64,000 nt of DNA from Haemonchus contortus (lineage: Eukaryota > Nematoda > Chromadorea > Rhabditida > Trichostrongylidae), in contig LS997564.1 in assembly GCA_000469685.2 (NCBI GenBank), positions 11,200,091-11,264,090 on the forward strand, in the 5' to 3' direction. The notes beneath the pieces are model-generated. The model made no database searches and was not told the origin of the DNA. It worked only from the letters and a program-made list of their open reading frames with translations. Shown here piece after piece: positions 25,561-37,518 of the stretch. Every line of letters starts with the position of its first letter. The stretch's first letter is position 1. The translations under genes and the position numbers were made by a program.

Positions 25561-26842
25561 TTAGGTTGTAAGGAAAGTTCTGACCGTTTCGTCTGCTATT
25601 TTTCAAAAAGTTATAACTCATCTCAAAGTGAACATTTTTATTCATAGTGAGCCCCATTCGATTCTACACATGTCTGCCAACGTGATACGAGTCTGTCTAT
25701 TCCATCCTTATGAAAGTCCGGAGATCTGGATTCCAAAAACTCAAGAAAGGCAGCTTCCACGTCGCCTTGATTTTTGAATGCTCGTTCCTTTAAGAAGCCG
25801 TGCAGATGTTTGAATATATAGTAGTCTGATGGTGACAGGTCTGGTGAGTAGGGTGGATGAGGGAGAGCTTCGATTTGCAGCTCGTTCAACTTCTGGAAGG
25901 TAATTCGAGACACATGCGGTTGCGCATTGTCGTGTAAGAGCAGTAGGCCGTGGTGGCTGACTAGTGCTGGCTGCATTTACCCCAGCTTTGTGTACTTCTT
26001 GTGAATTTGCTTACAGTATGACTGTGTGGTTATGGTTTGACTTGGAGGAAGAAAGCGTAGTGGATTAATCCATGGTTGGACCACCAAACTGTGATCATTG
26101 TCTTCGTGACGAGTAAACTTGGTTTTAGAAATTTTTGGAGGCTCATCCACACCCACCCATCAGCAGAGCGCTTCCTGGTATCATACAGGATCCATTTCTC
26201 ATCCCACGTTACAATACGATGGAGAAAAGGCTCAGCATCATTTCTTATCAACAGCGAACTTGAAACTTCGAAGCGCTTCAGTTGTCGCTGCTCCGTGAAA
26301 TCAGGTGGCACCCACTTGTCAAGCTTCTTCACTATTCCAAGCAGCTCGAGATGGGCAACGACGACTGTGTGGGAGACACCAGTCTTTTTGGCATAATTTT
26401 TCAAAGGTTGACGTCGATCTTCTTCCATTGCTTTTTGCAAAACATTGTGATCAACTAACGATGGTCGACCAACTCGCTCTTCGTCTTCCATTGACCCGTC
26501 TCCACTTCTGAACTTCTGAAACCAGCGACGAACCGTTCGCTCCGATGCAGTGCCTTCTCCCCACACAACGTTAATGTTTGTGGCTGCATCCTTCGTAGTT
26601 CGGCCAAGTTTGAACTCGTGAAGTAAAACCCTTCAAAAAGCAGTCTTATCCATTCTGCCAAAAAAAAACCTTCTAAGGATTCCAAAACTTCACAGACTTT
26701 GGGGAGAGCGCTATGACAGAAAGAGCAACCAGTGACTTACCTAAGGAACACAATATATCGATTAATCTGAATGGACAGCCGCCAAAATTTGAATTCATAT
26801 GGCGCATGCGTAGGAACGGCCAGAACTTTCCTTACAACCTAA
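25561..26842 (-). mobile_element. Full-length mariner element, cecropia-like
   Basis: Matched terminal inverted repeats begin TTAGGTTGTAAGGAAAGTTC at 25,561 and at the complement of 26,842. They agree over ~28 bp with one mismatch, and TA flanks both sides (25,559-25,560 and 26,843-26,844). The 1,282 bp length is normal for mariner. The transposase lies on the minus strand and is disrupted. Compared with usual ~345-residue transposases the coding capacity is nearly complete, so this is a formerly autonomous copy. Confidence 0.95.
25638..26653 (-). pseudogene. Mariner transposase, broken
   Basis: From the ATG at 26,653 the frame reads MDKTAF and then hits TGA at codon 7. It continues with the N-terminal helix-turn-helix region (LLHEFKLGRTTKDAATNIN, ERTVRRWFQKF), the linker WVPPDFTEQ and the first catalytic Asp in VTWDEKW. 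A frameshift lies near 26,045 after HYAFFLQ, and a TAA near 25,978 precedes the second Asp in LLLLHDNAQPH. The third Asp is in YSPDLSPSD, 34 residues after the second, giving the mariner DD34D triad. The C-terminus matches the cecropia/Hsmar1-like subfamily. Two stops and one frameshift make it non-functional as read, although all three catalytic Asp codons survive. Confidence 0.93.
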
Positions 26843-27512
26843 TAGTAAGGGTAAGAGGAAGGCAAAAACAAATAAAAATAATAACAAAAAATAGAAACTG
26901 TTATTGTGGACGCAATTCTGGGCAGAACAACCACCTCATCGTAATCGCTATTGCCTCGATACATTTACTCCAAGCTTTTAAACTTTTTTGTTCTTTGATG
27001 TTTGGGTCTTCAAAATTTCAAGCAATCATTTAAGTTAATGACTACGAAGCGATGCTTGCCTTCAGATGCTTTCTGCTCGATGACTTGCACGTGAACTCAA
27101 ACTGGTACACGGAGATTTTCGAAAAATTTTTGTAGATTCTCCGATGCTCAAAAGCTGTTGTCTTGTATTAAACGGAAGCATCATTATCCCATTGCTGATC
27201 CCCCCCCCCTCCCCTATTTCAGTTAACAGTAGTCTCGAAAAGTAGGACGATAGTGTAGCGTCTGGAGCAACTTCCATAGTTTCTTTATCCCGCGTTTTAC
27301 AATTTTCCAGAAGCTTACGCATCTTCAATCCTATTTTTCTTTTCTCTTCATGAATGGCCTTCGATGAAGAATGGTTTGAGCTTCAGCTCCTTTACAAAGG
27401 CACTGGTTGCTCCGCTTCTTTTCATCTTAGAATTTTCATATTACTTCCTTATCTCTTCTTTTCGCGCATCACCCTTTACGTTTCGTGTAATTGCTTGAAT
27501 GCAAGCATTTTA

Positions 27513-28392
27513 TTAGGTTGGAAGGAAAGTTCTGCAACACAATGGAGGTCTTTTTCAAATCATTTCTAAAATTTTCCAGGACAATCAATTTTCGGAAATA
27601 TATTAACCAAAGAGGTCAACAACCTTCTATTACCCTTTGAGTAAATCACTGATGCCTTTTATCCAGGAGTGAGGAAGCTGTGACTCAAAAAAGTGATTGA
27701 CTGCCGTTTCCAGACCACTCTAAGTTACGAATTTTTTTCAACAACGGGATGCTCAATAAGACGGAGCGCATGGTAGGTGAAAGGGGCAACACTTGGGGAG
27801 TACGACTGATGAACAACCTGGAACCAACTGGAATCGTAGAACTTTTGACCCGTGTTCAAAGCGAAATTGCGACGTGCGTTGACCCTCTGTAGGGACCTGA
27901 TTTACGGTTTTGATCGTCCCTCTCTATCCCCGTTGGCCAAATTTCGAGGTTCATAAGGGTAACCGATAGCTGTGTTCATCTAGTCTGCGTTTAGCAACTC
28001 ATAGTGAATGGATCTCTTCAACCTCCTTCAAATTAAGGGACGATGCTTGCGTTACTTCAAAAGCTAGTATCTCCTCCAGTGAAGCGATCCAACCGATTGT
28101 TGGCCGTCGATCGGTGAGCAGTGCCAGCATTGAATAGGTTGCTGATAATTTGAGCCGCTACACCCGCGTTTTCCCCTTTGCGTGCTTAGAAGAAGGTGAT
28201 GGTAAGAATCGGGTGTTGCTCATTTATTGACCGTAATGCTGCTAAAGCCCACACGCGTGCCCTTATTTACTCATGTGTTGATTACCTGAGGAATGTCCTA
28301 CAAAGTTATCACTCTTGCTACCGTGTTCACACTGTTGATACAAATTGCTGACGCTTCAAATTTTTTGTTGCAGGACTTTCCTTCCAACCTAA
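27513..28392. mobile_element. Second mariner-type element, decayed
   Basis: The ends TTAGGTTGGAAGGAAAGTTC (from 27,513) and the complement at 28,392 match over ~27 bp with one mismatch, with TA on both sides (27,511-27,512 and 28,393-28,394). The termini differ from the 25.56 kb mariner by only a few bases, so the two are related. The 880 bp interior has no long frame; I could not confidently place transposase motifs in it. It is a deleted or heavily decayed derivative. Confidence 0.82.
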
Positions 28393-29477
28393 TATATTAC
28401 GATGTTTGCCTTCCATCGGCTTATATTATGATTCATTTCGTGCTACTTAATTTTATTGACGCAAGTCCTATCGGTAACTTATTTGCAAAGCAATTACAAT
28501 GTTTGTGGTTCGGAGACATCAAAGAGCAGATTCATTTACTTGCGATCAACTCCAACATCTAACGAGTTCCATTCTGAACTTTGTTTTTCTAACTGCTTCA
28601 ATACTATTCTGTTTGAAAAGTTGCAATATGAAGGGACTGCTTATAAAGGGAAATCAGACGAATTTTTAACCCAGGAAAACTGGTAGATGAAAACCATGGA
28701 GAATTCCAGGGATCTGAAACCTCTTTACTTCCGCTGGCTAACTTCGGCAACACTCAATTTCATTCCCTTTGCAGATTCTCGGAATGATCACCCACACTGC
28801 AGCCGTTTTTCCAATTTTCAAAAAGCAAATGCAAAATTCATCCTGTGTGAAAAATGGTCACGCATGCGAAGTTCCCGTTTCAAATAATCTCCTCTCGTAG
28901 CTGTCTCACAGTTGGAATAGGCAAGATCTCTACTCGACCGCGGAGTACATACCAAAAAACAGGATACGTAATAATATATTTTCCCTCAAAAATTACTTTA
29001 TAGAATCATTTCTTTCGAAAATTTCTACCCAATTCCTCAGCCTGGCACTGAGCCAGCAATCCGAAGTTTTGGAAATTCAAAACATTGGAAGATAATATTC
29101 TTGTTTTCCACTCATAATAGTAATCACTTGGGCTAAATGGGCTGAATATTTATGATGACGGAAAAAAAATCCGATTTTTCGTGAGAATTAGAAGTATTCA
29201 ATCAAAATGATTAGAAATAGAAAATTACATGAATTACCATACAAAATATAATGTATTGTAACAGTGGTCTTTTATCCGTGGTATACCGCCCACCCATTCA
29301 TTGTTTCACGGCCCGTATGAAGAGTAAGGTGAGCTTCACATAAGGCCCGTAAAATCATCACTGTATGGGATCTCACACAGTATTTCACATCTGTATTCAT
29401 TCTAGCCATGGATCTTGAACGATATTTGACAATTATGACTATTTTTCTAATAAAAAAACACAAAGGCACTTGAAGTA

Positions 29478-30052
29478 TTAGGTTGATGCATAATTATTGC
29501 GGATTTTTCCAACAAATTTTATTGGACGAAACGATAAAAATACTTAACAAAAACATGTTCAAATAATTACTCTAGAACTTATCCACCATCTACGTCAAGC
29601 ACTGCTTTCCATTGGCTAGATAGCAGGATTCCGAAAGCGAAGAAGTTTTGATCCTTGGGGGCGATCCACGCCTTGACATCGGCCATCAAGTCATCCAAAT
29701 CGACGTAACTTCTATTCCCTAGCCTTTTTTACAGCGAGCGGTTAACGAGCTAATCCATAGAAGTTTCTGCTGGTGAATATGGCAGATTTAGTAGCAGATG
29801 CCATTTCTTGGTTGGCTTTGGCTGGTTGTTCCACCGCCGAAAAGTTACTGAGATCGCGAATGACTCTGTTACCGTCCAACCTTTCTCGAAGTAGTAGAGC
29901 CTGATTTCGCGAATATGCATATGGTTTTCTAGGTACATTTTTGTAGAGGAAATCAAGTAGATCATTTCTAGAAAAAAATCGAATCCAATATTCGAATTCT
30001 TTCAATTCAAAAAAAGCCGCAAAAAATCTGCAATAATTATGCATCAAGCTAA
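29478..30052 (-). mobile_element. Internally deleted mariner of a second lineage
   Basis: Ends read TTAGGTTGATGCATAATTAT from 29,478 and TTAGCTTGATGCATAATTAT from the complement of 30,052, with TA on both sides. On the minus strand one frame gives MHIREIRLYYFEKGWTVTES, a mariner N-terminal helix. Near the other end a frame gives LDDLMADVKAWIAPKDQNFF followed by QWKAVLDVDGG, a mariner C-terminus. The catalytic core is missing, so this 575 bp copy is an internal deletion. The termini differ from the other two mariners, so it is a separate lineage. Confidence 0.85.
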
Positions 30053-31980
30053 TAATTGCACACAAGTTACCAGTACATGAAAAGAGGCAAGATTATTCGG
30101 AAATGATAGCTGCATGTAAATGATAGAAAAAATGGGGTGTACTCGTAGCGTTGGAGTAGGAACCACAGTAAGAAGAAATTATGCCGTTTAGAAGGCTTTG
30201 CACCGATTTTGTTATAACCTTAAATTGATTTTTTTCACTGATGACATTCAACTACTCTAAGACATTACTTTGTCAAATTACTCATTCCTTTTAAACCTAC
30301 CTGTTTCTGATAATAGTAGTTCTACCTGAATAAGGCACACCCTCACCATACGCCCATACCCACCTCTCTATGTATTGTTCCGCAACAGTTTCGGCTGTGT
30401 GCGTGCGAAAGTAAACGTCAATAGAGATAAGGCTTTATTGCCACTTTTAAACGGCCATACTTGCGAACTTGAATAGATCGAGAAAGCTTCTTGGGTCTAC
30501 AAAACGACTATTCTACTATCATCCTTGAAAATCGGATAATTTTCAAAGTTCCGTTACATATATGAAAGTTCTGCTTAAATAAATCGGGGAACTGAAAATA
30601 CCCGAAAAAGTAAATCACCATGGTGATGTAAATCCTGTTTTAATTAATCCAGTGGCTTCTAGGAAAGTGGATTTAATAAAAGTGAAAGCCTTTTATTATT
30701 TTCAAAAGATGTCTTTTTCATACCAAATGGCATAAAATTAAACAGAACATCGCAATAAATTTACCGGCGCATAAAATGCTGTGTCGAAGGTTTTACGGAA
30801 ATTCATTACAAGTTCATTTACTTGGAGACGTACTGCTTTTATGTTGGCTCCATTGGCTAGCTCCTCTACTGCTCTGGATTTACCACCTTTTCAAAAAGTT
30901 ATAAGTGATCCGTCATAGAACGGCGTAAATGTGAGTTGTTTCGAATCTACAAGAAAGAGGAAACATGAAAATGAATGCAAAAGGATGAAACACCTGGAAC
31001 GGTACCTCTTCGAGTGCGCCACTCACTCGAATAGAATCTTAGATGATGTTCACTGAATAGGCATATTTACGACCGATACAGAAACTTTTTCATATTACCT
31101 TTTTCCGAACTAACTTTTCGAATTTCGAATGACCACACAAAAACTTTTTCATGTCAAAAGTATTTGGATAACTTAGGTGATCGGCAAGTTCGAGAACATT
31201 GTGGAATTTCCATCGACTGACTGATCATGAGTACCTAGGCCCAGTAAGATTTTTTTAATGATGCGAGCGCCCCGAATTCTTGTTAAAGAACAACGCTTGA
31301 GATAAATTCTAAGAACGGCCGAAAAGAAATAAAATAATAAAGAAAAATAAATAAATCAAGCGTTGTAAAGGGGATGCGAAATTGCTTATGGAATCAACCT
31401 ATGTAATGTAAGTAATTAGTTGGCAAAAAACCGAAAGGAGTGCAAAGACTCAGAAAGAAGGGAAAGCAAAAGTTCATCATGCGATCAGGGTTAGATACGT
31501 GGAATTGTTAAAAGTTGTCAATACTATCAGGAATGCCTCTTAAGTAAGATAGTTCTACTCATTTTTCACCTTTGCTCTTCTATTTAATAAACTCTACAAT
31601 GTCGAAGATTTCTGCTTCTTAAGTGTTGAATAATCCTTCATTATTACTTAGGAATGAGTAAGGTTTTTTGTGATGTAATCTATTCATTCGTCACCTTTTC
31701 TACCTTTCTCTAATTGCAACTCGTTAAACATTCCCATTTAGTGAATTATCAGCCTTTTCACTAGAAATTCACGAATTTCGCTCGAGTTTCACGAGACTTC
31801 TTTAAAATGATTGTTTCGACTGAATAATTTGATTTCGAGTCTTTCAGTCAGTCGAGCTTTTTGGAAGAAAAGAAGATAATAGTGGTGTTAAACAGAATCG
31901 TGTTCACGTGCTCGTCGTCAAAAATAGTAAATTTTGCAAATAAGTAAATCAAAAAGAAAAACTGTTACAGTGTCACTCAC

Positions 31981-32044
31981 ATCCGCTCTCGATACTGAGC
32001 TGTTCGAGTTGGTGCTCTGGCAATTGTGAGCTGGCTTGACCCAT
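31981..32044 (-). CDS. pbo-1: Calcineurin B homologous protein, exon 1
   Basis: Minus-strand exon from ATG at 32,044 to the donor GGAT|gtgagtg, encoding MGQASSQLPEHQLEQLSIES and then Gly. Met-Gly with a following small-residue stretch is an N-myristoylation signature, and the E-rich helix matches the start of CHP proteins. It ends in phase 1 and joins exon 2 (3,445-3,616) in frame, so the short helix runs into SRSGIVTLYKRF as in CHP. A different minus-strand frame over the same bases is open for 65 codons but has no family support. The gene is divergent from the small membrane protein gene at 32,153. Confidence 0.72.
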
Positions 32045-32152
32045 GTTTGAGCGTTGACTGTGTGACGGACTGGTCCGCTTCGGCTCCTCCGACCGTCCGT
32101 CTCTGCACTACGAGCTTTCTACTGGCCTTATCAGTGTGATAGTAGTGGTGAT

Positions 32153-33282
32153 ATGCCCAGACCATGTCATCCATTATGTGCCGAGAAGAGGGATTTCATG
32201 GAGGTAAGAAATTACATGAGCACCTAAATAGGAATTCTTAGTTAACAGTTACTTTGTAAACTTTTTTCCAAAGTTCTTTTCGATTTTTGACTTCTCCTAT
32301 TTTTATTGATAAAAAGCCGTTGCTCTCCATATGTACGTTACCTGGAGCTACATTAATGACTCTTTTGCCACCTCGCCCGTTCTCTTGGAGCTTCCAAGAA
32401 TCAAATTGGTATCAGTTCTGTCCCTGATGAAACCGAAGAGTAGTAGGTAGATAGAACTGGGCGCCAGCGAAAGGTGGCTCCATCCCGGAACTCATCGTTC
32501 GCACCCTGAATGCAACTTTTATCAGTTGCCTTCGATGAATATCAAGATAGTAGCTATCACGAAAGCCATTTTTCATCTGCAGCGAGACGGTCCCCGCACC
32601 CAACCTGTAGTAGGTCGTTCTGTACTGTCTGTTGCATGGAACAGGAGGCCAGGTGCATGGCGCGCTCAAGAGCAGGCCCTGGGAAGCCTTATAGAATACT
32701 CATACGGGTGGCGAGTTCTGGATAAAACTTCGGCCTCGTACGGTACTCGACCCGCACTTCTGCTATCCGGGCACCGTGCTCTTATCCCTTACACCACCGG
32801 GACCCCCAAGAGTTCCAGTCACTTGGAACAGCTCCTGATTTATAGTGATTCAAACCGGGTGGACTGGGCATATGTTTTCCCTGTCAAGGTAAAAGGAGAA
32901 ACTTAAAGCCTGAGCCATCCATAGCTGTTTTTTTCTTTGTTAGCAAATATTTTTACAACTCATAAAACCGTACAGAAATCTGAAAAGTCGCTCTTTTATG
33001 ATTTCCGACTGTGATGACTGTTTGTTCAAGTGATTGAGCACATACAAAAGCAACGTTATTCAGGTGTACCCAGCACGTACCGAGAAGGACTTTTACGCAG
33101 GTTACGATCCGTGGGTGGGAATAGGAACGGCCATCGTACTTGCGTTGTTCTTTTTCATCATCACAGTAAAGTCTTGTGTACATTATGTGGTACGGAAATG
33201 GAGGATGCATCAGTTCTACAAGCAGACAAGGTTTGCCGAACAGCCAGTCGATGACGAGCACCCAAACGCCGAAACAGCTTGA
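32153..33282 (+). CDS. Small single-pass membrane protein, two exons
   Basis: Exon 1 is 32,153-32,203, ending ATGGAG|gtaagaa in phase 0. Exon 2 is 33,064-33,282, starting after TTATTCAG and ending at TGA. The predicted product is 89 residues: a short N-terminus with two Cys, a polar segment, one hydrophobic helix IGTAIVLALFFFIITV, then a basic stretch and an acidic tail ending ETA. By the positive-inside rule the C-terminal part is probably cytosolic. I do not recognise a family. The 860 bp intron contains a SINE candidate. The start codon lies 109 bp from the CHP start on the other strand, suggesting a shared promoter. Exon 2 is well supported; exon 1 rests on phase and a good donor. Confidence 0.5.
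32690..32815 (-). repeat. tRNA-derived SINE candidate
   Basis: On the minus strand GGTGTAAGGGATAAGAGC (complement of 32,778-32,795) is an A-box-like start and GGGTCGAGTACCG (complement of 32,741-32,753) a B-box-like element, spaced as in tRNA genes. No full acceptor stem pairs, so it is a tRNA-derived repeat rather than a functional tRNA. It lies in the intron of the small membrane protein gene. Confidence 0.45.
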
Positions 33283-33297
33283 GGTGAGAGCTTAATT

Positions 33298-33365
33298 TGT
33301 AAAACAGAAGGAATCTATCGAGATTTATAGATGTAAAACAGAAGGAATCTATCGAGATTTATAGA
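33298..33365. repeat. Perfect 34 bp tandem duplication
   Basis: Two adjacent copies of a 34 bp unit beginning TGTAAAACAGAAGGAATC, just downstream of the membrane protein stop codon. No difference between the copies was seen, so the event is recent. Confidence 0.9.
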
Positions 33366-33450
33366 AAATATTGACGAATCAGCTGCCTCAGCCTTCGTGA
33401 GCAGTAACTGTAAGCTTATCCGAACCAACTCACTTTTCATCCCCATATAA

Positions 33451-34111
33451 TCATCCACTGGTAAAATACTGGCCAAAAAAGCAGAAACAGTAAGCCAAAA
33501 CGATTTGTGATACAAGACTCACGCTGAATTCCCACTTGATGTCTTCCACGGTTCCAAAAAGGAAAAAGGTTTGGCGCATATCGCAAGAGCTCCAAAACGT
33601 CGAATTTGACACCCATTCCCTATCATCCAGCATAGGACCGCCCAAATTTTGGGTGCATCTTCTGGCAGGGTACTTAGGTACCGTCGGATCACTCTCCGGA
33701 GTGAATCTCAAAAAGCTCGACCTTGACGATTTTTCCGTCGTCGAAGATGAATGTATGACTTATATTGAGTACCAGGTATCGCTCTGAATCTATATGTTCC
33801 CGTTTGAAACCCTCAATCCTTTTCTCTCTCTTTTTTTCTCTACTGCTCCGCTCTGATTTTTTAACTCAAATTCTATCTGCTTTCTAGTCATTTGCTAGCA
33901 AAAAGTGCCGAGGCCTGAAAACACTAGAACTTACAAACCGGCCAATTTGTGGGGCGTTTGGAGAGAGTGTGCAAGTGACATGCGTTCGACAATTCTCAAA
34001 ATCTCTCTCAGTAATTTACAGCTCGGGATATCAGCTACAGTATTTCGAACGGGAACTTCGTTTTTTCATTAATTTCCCAGTTTACTGTATCATTTTGAGC
34101 CAAGTTTGCAA
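33451..34111. other. Overlapping exon-like open frames, gene unresolved
   Basis: Both strands are open here. On the plus strand a frame from ATG at 33,539 runs 79 codons to CAG|gtatcg at 33,776, and another open stretch follows TTTGCTAG at 33,899 to about 34,070. On the minus strand 33,451-33,711 is open and crosses a good donor (AGC|gtgagtc at ~33,524). Compositions are protein-like in both directions and I recognise no family in either. At most one set can be real. Confidence 0.3.
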
Positions 34112-34389
34112 ATGAATGCAGCCAGTATTCCTCATTAGTTGCGATGAATGGATGACAGAAATGATGGTAGGATTGTATGGTAAAGGAGCTGCATTTCATT
34201 TGCATTATTCATGGGATCGAATAACTCCAGCCTAACGAAGCTATTCCGGAAATGAGAACAGGCGCTTCCACAACAATGGACAAGGATTCGACTATGACAT
34301 TTCATGATGAACAGCAGAAACCCCAAAACCAAGTCTACAAATCTCTATGAAAGACGGAAGCATGGTGAGAAAAGATACTCAAAGCTCCA

Positions 34390-34640
34390 TCACAGAAGCA
34401 CATGATCTCCATCTGATCAGCTTCACCGCCCGTCTTCTTCTGATCATGGATTTCCCGAGCGGGTGCCAATAAGGCCTCCATTCATTCCTGTCACAAGCTG
34501 AAGTGGTCCAATAGATAGTCCTCGCTGGAGGTACCGAAGTATAACAGCCCTTTCGTTCAGAGCTTTCGTGTAGAAGTCTGATCATTCAGTCGTTGACGAC
34601 CATCCTGGTGTTCGTTTGACGTTCTGAGGGATCCACATAA
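34390..34640 (-). mobile_element. RTE-type retrotransposon remnant, 3' end of ORF
   Basis: The minus strand encodes a degenerate copy of the C-terminus typical of nematode RTE elements: a W-S-D-like segment, then KAL-NER and, in a shifted frame, PPARTIYWTTSACDRNEWRP followed by YWHPL. The WTTLARDR-KWR-YWRPL order is familiar from RTE polyproteins. At least one frameshift is needed. No endonuclease or reverse transcriptase core is seen, so it is a 5'-truncated relic. Confidence 0.5.
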
Positions 34641-37518
34641 GAAAACCTAATTAACAGCACTTTCACAGCTACAGTGAAAGAAATCGAATCTAATAGTTTT
34701 CAAGGAAATAGCTTCGGGATCCGTTATTCTATGAAAATTCCGTCATCAGCTCTGAAGCCAACAGCTTAACACTTTTTCCTAGTAATTGGCGCGAATCGAT
34801 GTTCTTCTATGACATCATGCACGTGGGCTCAGAGACTCTCCGTCCATTCATTAAGTGTGAAATGACTTCTATAACGAACGGGGGTGATCTTCACGATTCA
34901 TGAATCACTTCTTGATTTTGACTCCAGGAAGAATTCTCTACAAACCTTGACATTCCTTACCAGCCGAAGAGAAAAGGCAGAGTTCAAAGAAGAGCCTTTC
35001 CAAAAAACTGAAGTTTGTTAGATTATATGGAACAGAAGATACCTGGACGGCCCACAAACATCACTAAAGGTATACTACACGAAAAATGGTCTCTGAAATG
35101 TCCCTGGCATTCAAGTATGCCGTATGTGGTGCTCCAGATCAAAAAACGGTCTAGATAAGGCATAATAGTGGCTCAAAGATTGTATCCGCTGTATGCCACA
35201 CCCCGATACGGACGAGTATCAGGGTGTTGTAGAAGCTGCACCATTCACAAGTGAAATTCGTGCTGGGAAATTTAACAACTAATCATGCCCATAGAGAGAG
35301 TGGAAGGCTATTTGACTCGATGTCGCCATCTCTTAGCGCAATTGCGCTCGTCCAAATAACCCTTTCATACCTTTTTCGTACATGGTTATCTCGTACAACA
35401 ACTGCTTCCATTACCACTGAGAAACCTTCAATTTCACGAATTCTGCCTACAACCACTACCTCGTTTCGACTCAAAAGGTACCTTAAAATTATCATAATAT
35501 ACTTTCATTACGACCTGAGTATGGGACTCTATCAAAAGCACCATTGTTGCGTTTCCTAGTCCCAGCCAGTCCAGCCCATCCATTTTCACAAGTTCACCCA
35601 TTCATACTCTACTCATTAGTTATTCATGTTCACGGATATGCATAATCCCCCCATTGCTAGGAGACGAAACAGAGGTTCTAGAAAAAGTTCACTTGTCAAG
35701 AGGCTTTGGAGCATTTACCTAGTCTTCCTTTCGATTGTTGACCTTCACCAGATCTCAATGTCATTGTCCATGAGATCACTCGCCTCACAATAATGAACAA
35801 CAATAATGATGATTATAATGACAGTGATTATCAGCTACTTGCCTTCTGGTGAATCGAGTCATACTGTAGACAAAACGATCGTTCTGATGCGTTCAGAAAT
35901 CGGAAACAAAGCAAAATAACCAGTCCTTCTCCAGAAAATCGAGCAGCGCCTGCAACTTCTGCAAGTAATATAATCAGATCACTATTATATGAAAATCAAA
36001 GTCGATAAAATCATTCGTCCCCTTCAATGGCAAGCACGGAACCTCGTCATAGAGCATGCTCAGTCACCTGAGGAAAGGAGTCACTTGATATTTTTGTTAC
36101 TGCGAATAACATAAGTGTCAGATCGGGTTGTATCATGAGCAAAAACTCAATGACTGAAGGACCTTTGACCAGCTTCCTAGGGTTAGGATAAGCCATTCAT
36201 TTGATTTCCTCCGAGAATCCCTATACGATGGAGCATTCAAAATGATACTTTCTCCTGTACCTGCTTAGAATTGATCGGTTGAGCAAGGAACAAGCCTCAA
36301 ATATCCAGTGAAGTAGTTGAGTCACCATTTTTGGTGATCCTCACCTTCCATCGCATCCTTTTCGAGGTTTCATTCTGCGGTTCCCAACTGCTTTTTTTTT
36401 TTACAAATGTAAGCTGAAAATGAAAACACTACACCGCGGTGGTCCTATTGAAAGCAATACCAACACGCAGATTGGATTGGGTCAGGAAACCGTCAAACCT
36501 AAACAGTTTCGAAAGCATCACTCTCAAAGGATTTTAGAGCTACAGATGAATTCTAAGACGCCTTTACTGACCTTTTAATCGATACCTCACTTGTGAATAT
36601 TATAATTACAGCATAACAACAAATATTAATACAATGATTAATTGAGTAGCAAACCAAACTTCCTAAATTGTCATATTATCATTGCGAAAAAAAACCTCAC
36701 CGAATGAGTATACACGTTGAATCTTAGCGCATCTACATATGCATAATTTAAAAGGATAAAAAGTAGTGTAAGCGAAATAATTGATCATGGACAAATTGGT
36801 ATCTATTCAGGGACAAATCTCTAATCATCAATGTGAACTGAATCCAATCACAAATACAGAAGTACAGCTACACCACACACGAATAACGCGATTTCTTCCC
36901 TAATAATGAGTGTGGGAGCCCAAGGGATGTACTGAGACTTCGCTACAAGGTGAGAATCTGGGGAATCAGCGATAAGAAGCGCATGCGCAGCAGCACATCT
37001 GGAACTGCACCCTTGGCACAGTTGTGAAATTCCAGAACTAATTATTTTGCCGTTTGTTCTTGCCATTTCGTTCTATCCCTCATTTATCTCCCCACATTTA
37101 CTCTCTACATTAGCCGCTAAATTCTTTTTTATCTCCCCTATGTGGCGATTGCGTTTATACTTAGCGGTGAGCTATCACCGACACCTGAGGGCGTTGGTCA
37201 CGCTCCCTGTGGTGAGTCGGTGCCCATCGTTTGACCAGGTTCATGGACCTCAAATATCGGCGTTGCACCAACGTGAGGAGGCAAACGAATGAATCACTGA
37301 TATACCCAACCCACAACTTCATTGAAAATTCCCTTTCAATATCGATGTACCGTACATCGGATTTATTTGGGGAACGGATGTGTCGGGTTCAAAGGAAGGG
37401 AAATCAAATCTTTACATAAGCATTATTGACGATAGACTGTCCTATGCACGTTGCTTAAAAAGACAGTAGCGTGTTCCCAGCTAAGAATCTGAGAATCATA
37501 TGAAAATCCGCATCATCA
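34641..37518. other. No supported gene
   Basis: I see no exon with both splice support and a recognisable product. A 72-codon minus-strand frame at 36,848-37,066 starts with ATG but has no family support. The stretch ends at the 3' side of SLC30A9. Confidence 0.4.

Noticed and set aside
28293..28562. Plus-strand frame starting with a signal-peptide-like MSYKVITLATVFTLL
   Set aside because: It runs through the terminal inverted repeat of the mariner-type element at 27,513-28,392 and has no splice or family support.
31977..32174. 65-codon minus-strand frame beginning MDDMVWAYHH
   Set aside because: The overlapping CHP exon 1 frame has family match, donor and phase support; this frame has none.
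36848..37066. 72-codon minus-strand frame starting MARTNGKIISSGISQ
   Set aside because: ATG present but no splice signals, no recognised domain and length within chance expectation.
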